64,000 nucleotides of DNA from Sternotherus odoratus (Eukaryota > Chordata > Testudines > Kinosternidae), in NCBI GenBank assembly GCA_032164245.1, contig JAVMKO010000005.1, positions 48,113,800 to 48,177,799 of the forward strand, read 5' to 3'. Shown one piece after another: positions 22,328 to 32,104 of the stretch (its first letter is position 1; each line of letters starts with the position of its first letter). The notes below the pieces were generated by a model. The model was given only the letters and a program-made list of their open reading frames with translations, did not search any database and was not told the origin of the DNA. A program made the translations under genes and the position numbers.

Positions 22328-22502
22328 CAGGGCCGGCGACAGGAATTTTGGGGCCCCCTACGCAGATTGTGCGGGGCCCCCCCCGGCCGGCGACAAGGGG
22401 GTACAGCAGCGTACCGGGCCCACCCCAGATTTAAGGGGGCCCCCCCTTAAGTCCGGGGCCCGGTACAGCTGTACCCGTTGTACCCCCCTGTCGCCGGCCC
22501 TG
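22328..22502. mobile_element. hAT non-autonomous element with perfect TIR and TSD, 175 bp
   Basis: The ends are perfect 15-bp inverted repeats, CAGGGCCGGCGACAG at 22328-22342 and its reverse complement at 22488-22502. They are flanked by identical 8-bp target-site duplications GGAGGGAC (22320-22327 and 22503-22510). The interior is GC-rich and partly self-complementary (GTACCGGGCCC against GGGCCCGGTAC). It has no coding capacity. The intact ends suggest a fairly recent insertion. Confidence 0.93.
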
Positions 22503-22510
22503 GGAGGGAC

Positions 22511-23329
22511 TTAAGGCTTCGTTTTCAGCCCGGTCACGGGGATCTCCAGGGGACTGTCACTGGGAGCTGGGAGAGCATGGCGCTCAAGGGACCACGTCTT
22601 CATGATGTTGAGGAACAACGGAAGCCTTCACGGATTTGAAAGAAGACCAGGGAGATGCACCCAAGACTGTACCCTAAAGCCCTGTCCACAAAGAACTATA
22701 GTCTCCTGGAGGGAGGGACAAATTTAGTTTCAGCATTCATTGAGCTCCACCTTCCTCTCTCTAACATGGAGCCTCAATAGCCATGCTCCAGAGGGCCAGG
22801 TCTCTCCTAGGAAGAGAAGAGAAGTCAGTCTTGGGTTTCCCTCACACCTCTACTATTGGATCAGAAATGTACCCTCGAAGAATCACCCTCTCCTAGGACC
22901 AGTAGCCACTCTATCCTGAACTCCTCCACCGCACACCTCACCCAGGCCCCGGACGGCCCTCGGCCATGCTACCAGAGGGAGACAGGAATCCAGATTCCAC
23001 ACTCATTCAACCTTCTGTCCTGCCCCAGTGTCCCGCAATGGACTGCGTAACTTTCCTGGTCCAAGAAGGAGAAGATTGTCCATGTTCGTTTAATCCTGAG
23101 CACTCCCCCCACCTGCAATGAGGCACAAAGCCCACCTTGGGTAACAAATTGTGTTGCAGTAAATGATGGATTAGAAGCCGGATGAAATTCATAGCATCCT
23201 AAGCTCTCAGCTCTCATCCCTCCGAAAGGCAATCGGTGACTTCTGGACCCTCCTTAATGACCCAAAACCAGATTGAAAATAATATTAATAATAATAAAAG
23301 CAACAAAGAAGGGGCTGGCACATTTTTTA
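22511..23329. other. Non-coding stretch, no gene recognised
   Basis: Short frames at 22856-23050 and 22969-23232 have no recognisable product. Confidence 0.4.
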
Positions 23330-23645
23330 AATAAAGAAATTTCCCTCATCTTGTGGTTAATTTAAAAGGTTTATTTCTTGAAATGAATCCTCTTCATCAA
23401 ATCTCCGATCCTTGAAAATCAGTGCAACCTGCCTGTGTGGATAATGAATTGATTTGTAATGTAAATTATATAAAACACCCTCCTCGCCAGCATTTGTGTG
23501 CGAGTGTGTTTAATCTAAAGCGTTTAAGTCTGAAAATGAGCTTCTCCATCAAAAGTCTCGATTCCATTTACATTTCTTGCATACGAGTCAATTTGTGCCT
23601 GACCCAGTCTATAAATCACTGCCAAGGAGTGCTGTGTCGGTACCT
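23330..23645. promoter_or_regulatory. Candidate conserved non-coding element
   Basis: The repeat-free A/T-rich island includes 'tgaattgatttgtaatgtaa', ATTATATAAAAC, 'gtgtttaatctaaagcg', 'ccatttacatttcttgc' and 'ctataaatcactgcc'. The even A/T-rich composition without simple repeats and the sharp change to C-rich flank are typical of conserved enhancers. Confidence 0.4.
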
Positions 23646-24364
23646 CTCCACTCTCCCACCCTCATCCTCCCACCCCTGCGCATGCTACATTCAAACAGGC
23701 GTCTTCGGATCCATGCTATAAAGCACTCTCCGCTCCCCAGCCCAGCGCTGGGGTGTGGGGGAGGAAATCGCCCCCTCTGGAAGAGGAGGGTTCAGTGGGA
23801 GATTACGCTGAGAGTCAGAGATTCTCAGGGGCAGATTCTGATAGCCTTTCTTCACCCGCCTGGTCCCCCCCAACAAGACAAAGCTTTCGTCCCCATCTCT
23901 GCCCTGTTAGTCGTGGGATGGCTCAGGGGATTACTAATGGGCTGCCGTGGATATCACACCGAAGCGTCGAGTTTGACCCCAGTCTTGGCTCCTAACATCA
24001 CTGGGGCGTTACACGTATCCTACGGAGGCTAGGGGCTCAAGCTGCTGCCCGACGACTGTTTGGTGGAAGGAGTACAATGGTCTCTTTTGCCCAAATAAGT
24101 TGGGTGACCCAGTGACCAGCTGTCTCCACACACACACACACCCATCCCCCAGAACAGCAACACCCTGATAGCAAACCCAGCAGAAAGGCTGAATGGGCCT
24201 GGGGACAGCAGTGGTCTCCTCAGGGCAGTTCTGACAGTCGTTAGGTAGATTGCATGACACCAGTCTGGTTTGTGGACATCAAAAGAAGGAAGTATCTAGG
24301 ATTCTCAGGCCATCACTCTCCCCAAGCACTAAATTGGCTATAGATGATCAATTAAAATGCTGAA
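23646..24364. other. Non-coding stretch with a CA microsatellite
   Basis: A (CA)n tract lies at about 24127-24142. Nothing else is recognised. Confidence 0.45.
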
Positions 24365-24452
24365 ATAAACTAGTTAGTCTCTAAGGTGCTACAAGTATTC
24401 CTCACTTTCTTTACGGATACAGACTAACATGGCTGTTATTCTTGAACCAATT
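24365..24452 (-). repeat. Fragment of the hammerhead-motif repeat superfamily
   Basis: 'ctagttagtctctaaggtgc' and 'ggatacagactaacatggct' match the segments shared by the repeats at 10869, 26371 and 29115 in a slightly diverged form. Only the non-core part is present. Confidence 0.75.
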
Positions 24453-25670
24453 AAAAACCAGTTGCCTAAGGGACAGGCATCCTCTACATCTTGATTGATC
24501 TCAAAATACCTCTTAGGAATGATGTAATATTTTCAGTGGGCTCAAAGGAGTTTTTCACAGGGCTTCTTTTTCAGACTACGTCTTCTGCAGAGAAACAGCA
24601 GGTGTATGTTCACTCATGATAGGAACACCCCAAAAGTTAGGCATCCAACATTTTCTGGGCCTGTTTGGTCAATGTATTATTCACATTCACGCAAGCATTG
24701 AAATCAGAAATCCCTGGAGATACACTGGGAGCTGGTCAGGAATTGTTTTTCCTGTCCTGATGAATTTTCAGGAATCGTTCCGTTCTTGCATCAGGATGAA
24801 AAGTCAAAACCTTGGAAAGTTTTGCAAACCGAATCTCTCTGCCCCTTCCCCACATCACATCATGTCAATCTTAATGGTTTGTTTTGATAATTTCAAAACA
24901 TTTCATTTCAATTTCAACCTTTTTTTCTTTTTCGTCTACCCCCTCCACCATCAATTAACTTTAATTTCAAAACGAAAAGTGGTTTTGGACAGAAAAAGAG
25001 ATTTTTTTCACAACAGAAATTTGTCAAAACAGATCCTTTCCCTGCAAACAGTTCTGGTTTTGATGAAACAGCATTTTCCAATGATAAGCCTTTCATCAAA
25101 AACTTCCCAACCAGTTCTAGGGACACCAGCAGAAAACTCAAATAACGCAAGTGACGAATCAGCCAGAGATCACCAGAACCTTTTGGAGTTGAAGATCTCA
25201 CAAGAAGAAGATTTACAGCTGGTTCTCACCAGCGCTTCTTGGTTCTCACAGTATTTTTGTTCTTTCTCTTCAAGAACCACCCGACACCGGGGAGACAACG
25301 GAAAGTCACAAGAATAACTGTCACATGCAGTTCTCAAGCTTCCAGACGAGTGTGAGATGAAGACTAAGACCAGTTGTTACGCTATCCAAAGCCACTTGGC
25401 CCCATTCTTTCCCACTACACCTTGCTCCCACCTCCTCATTTTATCCTCCTTTCCCAGAAGAGAGAACTCAGGTGCAGAGACGCCCTGCTCAAAGACGTCA
25501 AGGCTGCCCAGAATCCCAGTGACAGAAATCAGGAACAGCAGCCAGGAATTGTAATTCCTGGGCCCTAAACTCTACACAACCCTGCCAAGCAAAAATCATT
25601 GCATGAAATGGAAGAGTGAGCAGTGGGAAATGACGAAAATCATGTTGAGTCCATTGGCCTTAAACCAGGG
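24453..25670. repeat. T/A-mirrored degenerate repeat with flanking non-coding DNA
   Basis: About 24760-25130 is a long example of the dispersed T/A-mirrored family ('catttcatttcaatttc', 'tttgtcaaaacagatcc', 'ttttgatgaaacagcatttt'). The plus-strand open frame of 233 codons at 24616-25317 crosses this repeat and reads as a Phe/Ser-rich low-complexity product, so it is not taken as a gene. 25131-25670 shows nothing specific. Confidence 0.45.
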
Positions 25671-25808
25671 GTCTCAAACACGAGTTATTTCCTGTGGCCC
25701 GCCAAGGTCACACAGGAAGTCGGTAGCAGAACAAGGATTTGTATCCAGGTCTCCTGAATTGCTGGCTAGCACGTGGGCACCACTAGACCTTCCTCTCTGG
25801 AGGGTGAT
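25671..25808. mobile_element. hAT terminus joined to a MIR fragment
   Basis: CAGGGGTCTCAAACACGAG at 25671 is the same terminus as the 1.16-kb hAT at 60791. Only about 45 bp are present before 'ggtcacacaggaagtcggt', a minus-strand MIR core running to about 25805. The opposite hAT end is missing, so this is a deletion or recombination remnant. Confidence 0.6.
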
Positions 25809-26325
25809 CTAGTTTATGCAAAGCTCTTCTGACTGATAATCAGGCTTGTCATTAATACGTACCATCCACTGAGTGCGGACAGCACGTTCAGTGCTGAACA
25901 AATCACAGTTCATGAGAAGAAAGGCTTTCTCATGAGCTTCCCAGCACATCTTGGCCCTGGCCTGGCGGGAGATACTGAGGATAATTTCAGGGGGTATTTT
26001 GGCACCATACGGCTAGTCCAAGTAAAAATAACGTAATGGAGAAAAACACAGACATGAAAAGGAAAAGTGAATTATGTTTTTTCAGACCTTAAAGCTGGGC
26101 AAGTTCAGATTCATTCTGTGTTTTGGACTAACGGTCAGGCAGCTTCTTATTTTATCCAAACCCGATTGGGACCTAGAAACTAGGGAGTTTGGGATTGTAT
26201 GAGTTGATAGGTTAGATTAGATAGTCCATTCCTGATGTGCATGTCTATGGACTCACCTAAAGTGGGGATCACTCAAATAGTCCTCTTGGCACCATGAGCA
26301 TTACGATGTGTGTCACAATGAGATG
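25809..26325. other. Non-coding stretch, no gene recognised
   Basis: No exon or clear repeat is recognised. Confidence 0.4.
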
Positions 26326-26770
26326 GGTGGTAAAGGAGCTCATTACACAGTCGGAGTTACAGTCTTGAATCCGACGAAGTGGGTATTAGCCCACGAAAGT
26401 TTACGCTTCAATACTTTAGTTAGTCTTTAAGGTGCCACAGGACTCTTTGTTACTTCTGCTATTCCAGACCAACACGGCTACCTCTCTGATTCTAGTCTGC
26501 AATGGTGTTCCAGTGATATGTTGTAGAGCACATTATACAACTGGAGTGATAATCTGCAGTGGGTGTTAGAGAGGAGTGGGTGTTCTATATGAGTGCTTTA
26601 GTTTATGCAATTGGAATTACAACCTGTGATGGGGTGGTATAGTGGGATGGGTATTATAGAGGAGTGCTTTATACAGTTACAGTTGGCAGTGGGTGTTACA
26701 ATGAGATGGGCGTGATAGAGGAGTGCTTTACACAGCCAGAGTTACAGTGTCTGGTCGGTGTTGCACAGCG
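26326..26770. repeat. Minisatellite of about 60-70 bp, interrupted by an insertion
   Basis: Units share GAG(T/C)RCTTTA-like and 'acagtcggagttacag'-like phrases. Anchors lie at about 26336, 26526, 26591, 26662 and 26721. The large first gap is explained by the 123-bp insertion at 26371-26493. Without it the step is close to the others. Confidence 0.7.
26371..26493 (-). mobile_element. Hammerhead-motif repeat inserted in a minisatellite
   Basis: The insertion begins exactly at CCGACGAA and ends at 'ctctctgattct', the family end. Flanks AGTCTTGAAT (26361-26370) and AGTCTGCAAT (26494-26503) agree at 8 of 10 positions, a probable target-site duplication. The core (CCGACGAA, a GTGGG/CCCAC hairpin, then GAAA) lies on the plus strand at 26371-26398. 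The copy lacks the segment on the other side of the core that is present at 29115. Confidence 0.8.
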
Positions 26771-27339
26771 GCTGTGTTTCTCAAGTGGGGAATGCTGTGT
26801 CACAGTGCCATCCAGCGATGTCGTTGACAGATCTCCGGGAAGCACTCCCCTGACCTTGGGTTGGGATCCCCAAAACACATGCCCCATCTCCTCCCTTTGT
26901 CCGTGCAGCTCAGGAGGGACTGGGGAAGACGGGGGGCTTCCGCTCCACAACAGAAACTTGATTCTTCTCCATCTTTCACAAATTGCTGGTGCCCGCAGCC
27001 CCACTCTCCATGCCGGGGGTTTAATAAAAAGGGAAAGGAACAGTTTATGTGAGCACAGTAGGGAGAGGAGAGCAGCTCGGAGGCAGGGGGCCTGTCAGGC
27101 AAAGGCCAGACAATGTATCCATATGGAGAACAGAAGGATGCCGAGTGGCTTGCATTCAGAAAGCAGGCCCCTCTGTTGCGAATGTGCGGCACAACCACTG
27201 CTCCAGGGCAGGGGATCTCACCAGAACAGAGAGAGGCGGGGAAGGCCGGCCCGGCTGTCATTACAGCGCCAGATTCCGCAGCTCCTGCGCTCCGTCTCCC
27301 AGCTACTGAGCCCAGGCGGGAGCATGCCTGAGCCCAGGG
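26771..27339. other. Non-coding stretch with part of the longest open frame
   Basis: A plus-strand frame of 310 codons spans 26664-27596. It begins in the minisatellite and ends in a probable enhancer island. It has no recognised domain, no signal peptide and no compelling splice-site context that I can see. The sequence is GC-rich, which lowers stop frequency. A coding origin is possible but not supported. Confidence 0.4.
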
Positions 27340-27545
27340 CCCGTGTCTCCCCTAATAGCTTCCCCAGCAGGGCTATTGTCTCTTGGCCATTTCAATGTGA
27401 AAAGAGGCCCCTGGGTCCTTTTCTGATAAAGACCAATCAAGTTGTTTTTTTAACTCAACCAGACCCTTTAGGCAATTTGAGATTCATCCATTGTTTATTC
27501 CCCCCTCCCTCTCTGGGTCCTAATGAAATCCCCCAAACCCTCCTA
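27340..27545. promoter_or_regulatory. Candidate conserved non-coding element
   Basis: Repeat-free sequence with 'ggctattgtctcttggcc' (SOX-like ATTGTCT), 'ctgataaagaccaatcaag' (GATA and CCAATCA sites) and 'catccattgtttattccc' (FOX/SOX-like). Composition only. Confidence 0.33.
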
Positions 27546-27959
27546 GTGCCCCCACCCCACTCCCATGGTGCTCACATGGGCCTGGTCTACAGTTAGTGGT
27601 GGCATATGTTACGGGTACAGGGAATATTTTATTTAGAAAGGTTAGCGGCTATAGGGATTTAGCCCTCCACCCCTCACCATGCCGAAGCCTCTCCAGAATC
27701 TGTGTACGCTCATCCGTATAGCAGCCATTCGATCCAACTCATCCTCTCGTCTCTTTCTGAGATCAATCCCCTTGCTGCATGCAACTTCCAGAGACGCTGT
27801 TCGGCTAGTTCTAGAGCTGGTGATCGCTGGAAATAGACACAGGTTTATGCGACATTATGAGATTATTCTGCTAACCTTACAAATCACAGAGTAAGGTTCT
27901 ATGAGTAATGGTGGAATCTCTATCTAGCTGTCCTCCTAGATCCTAGTGTACTAGCCTGG

Positions 27960-27960
<1 letters not shown>
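27546..27960. other. Non-coding stretch
   Basis: About 27585-27610 ('gcctggtctacagttagtgg') resembles the terminus of the palindromic element family at 30627 and 31938. Nothing else is recognised. Confidence 0.4.

Positions 27961-28046
<86 letters not shown>
27961..28046. repeat. (TATC)n microsatellite
   Basis: About 21 uninterrupted TATC units. It is the complement of the (GATA)n tract at 50452 and is likely length-polymorphic. Confidence 0.98.
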
Positions 28047-28645
28047 ATCTCTGCACCAGCTTTGCATAGGACACATGGGAGGAGGAGGACAGAAAATGCT
28101 GGAGCAGCAAGCTTGGTCCCTGAATCTGTGATGGCCTGTATCCATAGAGCACAGACCACAGGAGTCACGTCCCCCATTCCCAGCTCAGTGTGGTGGTGAA
28201 GAGGGGCTACCCAGATACCCCATGCTCTGGCTGACGTCCGGGGCAGAGAGTAGGATTCTTTCCCCCAACTGCCCTGCATACATTTCCAGTACAAAATCCA
28301 ATTACTTGTTGCGGGGAGGTGAATTTCTCTCCGTGCATTTCGACTTCAGCCTCCCATTGCACACTGAAATGCTGACGGATTCCCATGCACCTATCAGCCA
28401 TGCTGGCTAGTGGCTAAAGCAGTTCATTTCAAACCCTGCACCGATACTTCTTACCATATATTATAGTGAATAATGTATCCCCAGCCATGCAGCACAAGGC
28501 TTATAAGGCTATCTCAGTATTCTGGTGACAGTGTTAAACCACTCGACCATTGACCATTCAGGTCTCATGGTTTATAGAGTCACCAGCACACCTTGACAGG
28601 GTTATAGCCTACTTATTGGTATAAAGCATGGTTAGGGATACATTA
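28047..28645. other. Non-coding stretch, no gene recognised
   Basis: No exon or repeat family is recognised. Confidence 0.4.
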
Positions 28646-28975
28646 TGATAGCACGTTGCTTCTGAAACTGGCCCGTGGACCACTGGGGGCCTACAGAGCC
28701 CTTGCCACTGGCCTGCGAGAAGCTAGTGCTGGAAATCCTACCAACTAAACTGCTTTAGAACAGAAGCAAAAAAAAAAATAAAATACATCCAGTGCTTTCC
28801 TATTATTACACTTTCATGTACGCAACTGCTGTAGTACCAATAGGATGGCATATTCTGTTGTGCTTATGGATGGGCGGATAGGCTGCACAATTGGGAAGGC
28901 CAATAAAGCGGTCCACAAGCCAATCTCTCTATTAAGATGTGGTTCACCCCATGAAAAAGTTTGAGAACTCCTGAT
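28646..28975. mobile_element. Degraded hAT-like element
   Basis: The right end, 'gaaaaagtttgagaactcctg', is the complement of a CAGGAGTTCTCAAACTTTTTC terminus. The left end is a decayed counterpart ('cttctgaaactggcccgtgg'). 'cggtccacaagccaatc' and 'ggcccgtggaccac' also match inversely. No target duplication is clear, so the element is old. Confidence 0.55.
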
Positions 28976-29103
28976 GCCAGATATGCCAGATGTTCACAAA
29001 GACTCACTTGAATAATTGCAGTTTCCATTCTAATTCTCTTCTCCAGCTACTCTTAACTTTCTCAGACAGATTCCTTTCTGGCTGGCATTTTCCATGCTTG
29101 GTT
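28976..29103. other. Non-coding spacer
   Basis: Nothing is recognised. Confidence 0.4.
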
Positions 29104-29114
29104 TTGGTCTGATG

Positions 29115-29327
29115 TCAAGAATCAGAGAGGTAGCCGTGTTAGTCTGGAATAGCAGAGGTAACAAAGAGTCCTGTGGCACCTTAAAGACTAACTATAAAGT
29201 TTTGAAGCATAAGCTTTCGTGGGCTAATACCCACTTCGTTGGATACAAGCAGTGGAAGTGTCCAGAGGCAGGTATAGATAAATAGTCAGGAATCAGGTAG
29301 GAGGTAACAAGGTTAGTCCAATCAAGG
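29115..29327 (+). mobile_element. Hammerhead-motif repeat, longest copy, perfect TSD
   Basis: The 213-bp element is flanked by identical 11-bp direct repeats TTGGTCTGATG (29104-29114 and 29328-29338). It starts 'tcaagaatcagagaggtagc', passes through 'gtcctgtggcaccttaaag' and the hairpin 'cgtgggctaatacccac', and ends 'gttagtccaatcaagg'. The hammerhead-like core is on the minus strand at 29215-29242. A target duplication of 11 bp here and 14 bp at 10869 points to a retroposon, not to a fixed-length DNA element. No open frame of note. Confidence 0.85.
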
Positions 29328-29338
29328 TTGGTCTGATG

Positions 29339-29700
29339 GTGATTTTATTTGCAAATTTCAGTGGAATTGATGGAGCCACTTATGGGGAAGACTTACACTT
29401 TGCCCCTATGTTCCAATCCAAATTACTGAGCTTGGATAACTTTTTAAAAAAACCACTTTAAAAAACAACCCCCCCCCCCAAATCCTCAAGTTAGAATTGT
29501 TGACTTTGGGTTGGTTTTAGATGTTCTTTGAGCTGTTAAAAATCAATCCAGATTGGGCAAAAATTAGCTCAATATTTTTAACAATGTCTAAAGTGAAATT
29601 CAACATGTTCATTAGACTTTTCTTTTGTTTTGAAATTTCCTTTAAGAAGATCTTTGCAAAGCACCTGACAATTAAATGCGGATTTGTTAAGGAATTACTT
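29339..29700. repeat. T/A-mirrored degenerate repeat
   Basis: From about 29400 the texture ('aactttttaaaaaaacc', 'gaaatttcctttaagaag') matches the dispersed family. A C-run lies at about 29470-29479. Confidence 0.4.
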
Positions 29701-29814
29701 TAAGTGCTCTTTTAAACAAATGGACTGATTGCCCTGAACTTTATTTGTACAAAACTAGCCAGGTTTCTCTTCAGTCATTTTTGAGTTGGTCCATTAAATA
29801 GCCATGACCCTGCA
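29701..29814. other. Non-coding spacer
   Basis: Nothing is recognised. Confidence 0.4.
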
Positions 29815-29910
29815 AAGATGCTTGCATACACCTAACTTGTGAGTATCCCTTTAAGTTCATTGTGATGCTTAAAGTTAAGCACATGAACAAGTGTTTTGTG
29901 CACTGTGGCC
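29815..29910. repeat. Short palindromic repeat (TTAAGCACATG type), degraded
   Basis: 'gcttgcatacacctaacttg' and 'gcttaaagttaagcacatga' are the two arms. The family is better preserved at 37622-37752. Confidence 0.6.
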
Positions 29911-30626
29911 TAGCTGAGTTGATTTAAGACAGCTGAGGTGACGGCTTGCTTGTGCAAAGCAACAGTCTGTTATTGTAACATTTTTAGTGGAATTTCTTGG
30001 GGGAAGAAGTTGAAAGAAAAAGCAAGTGACTAAAGAGAGCCCAGAATGCAGAAACATTTGGCTTTTAGAACTCCCACATTCTTTCTCAAGGAAGAAGATC
30101 AACGTACAAGATGCACGGTGAGTGAGATAAGGACAAATCCGCAGGCAAGCTATTTTAGGTATGTTTTCGAGGCTTTGTTTTCCTTTCTCTCCATGGCCTG
30201 TACCATTGCACTCAGGGAGTCCTGCTTTACAATTGGGAAGATAGAAAAATAGTGTCAGGACCTTTCAAGATAAAACCCATGTCGATAATAGTTTTAACAG
30301 GTTTCGCACATACCTGATACAGGCTGGTGAAAGGTGGCCCAAGGGTTTTATGATTATGCTGACACAGATTGGGGACAATGGCATGCTTTGCTGTTTGCTT
30401 CTTCTCTGATGACTAATACCGCCATCCCAAACACATGCTAATAAAGCCTTTATTCTACAGTCAGTCCCTTCAGACAGGTAGACAGACAGGTTGATATGGA
30501 ATCTAACAGCCTGATTGTGATTTCCTTGCACTAGTGTGGGTCAAGAGCCTCTGGAGTCATGGGGGAAAGAGAAGAACCTCACCGGATCACGTCAAAAGAC
30601 AGAGATATTATTGCACCGGGAGGCAA
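29911..30626. other. Non-coding stretch, no gene recognised
   Basis: No exon or repeat family is recognised. Confidence 0.4.
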
Positions 30627-30885
30627 AACTAATATGTTTACACTGCAATCGGAGAGCTGATTGCTGCTCAGTTAGGCATATCTGTGTGGCTTTTAATCTC
30701 GCTAGCATGGTTAAAAACAGCAGTGAAGATGTGGGGGCACAAGCCCCGACGCAGGCCAGCACTGCAAGTACGTACCGGCCTACACAGCCCGTGTTCTAGC
30801 CCGCAGCTTCCTTGCTCCTTTTAGCCATTCCAGCTAGCTTCAAGCGAGCGCTGGTCACCTTGGACTGCAGTGTAGACACACCCTA
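30627..30885. mobile_element. TIR-bearing non-autonomous element (GTCTACACTG type)
   Basis: The left end 'atatgtttacactgcaatcg' and the right end 'actgcagtgtagacacaccc' are inverted copies. The middle ('gctgattgctgctcagttag' to 'gagcgctggtcaccttgg') is non-coding. The element resembles a family common in turtle DNA. It cannot be assigned to a superfamily with confidence. Confidence 0.55.
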
Positions 30886-31689
30886 AGAGAGAGACACGAA
30901 TAATTATAGGCACGGGGTATGTTTCTTACTGTAAAAATCCGCTCACCAATTTGCCGAGGGTCCCTTGACTTACAAGGTCATTATACGCTGATGCTGCAGA
31001 ATTCAAGTGCAGCCTCCTTCGTGCCCTGCAGGGGACAGCAGAGGGGTGTACTCTGTCATCCAGGGTGCAGGGAGGAGTGCATCGCCAGTACTCCCCTGTA
31101 ATGCTAATGGACCCTTGCATGGAGATTAGATTTACACCTTCCCTGGAAGTATACACCAGGCAAAGGGAGCTCCCCCCGCCAGGCCTCTGAACATCACTGT
31201 TCTGCAGTCCCTGCTCCTCACAGCCCAACCTGTCCCCTCAGCGCTGATCTCCTGGGCACACGCCACCCCATGTCCAAACACCCTGCCCTGCCTTCCCAGA
31301 GCAGGAAGGACCATGGTGCTTTTGGCTTTGCCCCTAGCTCTTTGCTGACTGTGAGCAGACTGGAACCCCCCGACATGGGTTCCGTGCCCAACCCTGCATT
31401 ATGGAAGCACAGATCCTCTGTGGGTATCGACCCACCCCACTCAGATATGGAGTGGGGGCTCCCTCTATGGCCTGTCCCTCTTCAATCCCCCCCAACCAGC
31501 TCACTTGCAGGGCTGTGTGTGTGTGTGATTCCTTGCGGCACCTAGGCCAGGGCCAACATCACTAACTGAGCAGGGGAGTGAGGGGGCTTTATTCCTCTCC
31601 CTCCCTATGTGACAATCTGACTCTGGAGAGGGAGTGCACCTGTCTCGCCCCCCCCCCCCTTTACATGAATTTTATAGCTTCCCTTGAAA
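30886..31689. other. Non-coding stretch, no gene recognised
   Basis: A C-run lies at about 31650-31659. Short frames at 30919-31545 show no recognisable product. Confidence 0.4.
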
Positions 31690-31895
31690 GGCCCCTCAAT
31701 CAGCAGGCAGGATCAAACCTGGGACCTCTGGAGATTAGTGCATGAGCCTCTATCGCATGAGCTAAAAGCCAACTGCCTGTTAGCTAAGGCTGTAGAGCAA
31801 ACTTATATCTCTCTAAGTGGTCTCGGTGCCACTAGATGTGACAGAACACCACCCCCAGGAGGTGTGTGGGTTACACACACAGTGCTCCACACATA
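31690..31895 (-). mobile_element. tRNA-like SINE
   Basis: On the minus strand the segment reads TAGCTCATGCGATAGAGG (polymerase III A-box-like) followed about 30 bases later by 'cccaggtttgatcctgcc' (B-box-like). The intervening 'cactaatctccagag' aligns roughly with the anticodon arm of tRNA-Lys. About 100 bp lie upstream, starting 'gtgtaacccacacacctcct'. Turtle genomes hold tRNA-Lys-derived SINEs; assignment to that family is plausible but unconfirmed. It is not a functional tRNA, as no proper acceptor stem is seen. Confidence 0.6.
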
Positions 31896-31937
31896 ATGGG
31901 AGTTGTGTATGGGAAGGGAGCGTCGGACAGTGACCGG

Positions 31938-32104
31938 AGGGTGTCTATATTACAACTCCAGGGAGGATTGCAGCTCATCTAGACATACCCGAGTTACCGT
32001 GAGTACAGGCTGTGCCAACCTGCCCGGCACCCTGCCGAATTACTTGTGGGGCTGCCCTCACTGAAGCCATGAAACACGCCATAATTGCAGTATAGATGCA
32101 CCCT
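31938..32104. mobile_element. TIR-bearing non-autonomous element, 167 bp
   Basis: The left end AGGGTGTCTATATTACAA and the reverse complement of the right end, AGGGTGCATCTATACTGC, match well. The terminus type equals that at 30627 and 60048. Confidence 0.55.

Noticed and set aside
24616..25317. Plus-strand open frame of 233 codons
   Set aside because: It runs across a T/A-mirrored repeat and is Phe/Ser-rich with no domain. The repeat composition explains the openness.
31700..31790. Functional tRNA gene
   Set aside because: Box A and box B resemble a tRNA, but there is no paired acceptor stem or terminator, and the segment is part of a longer repeat.
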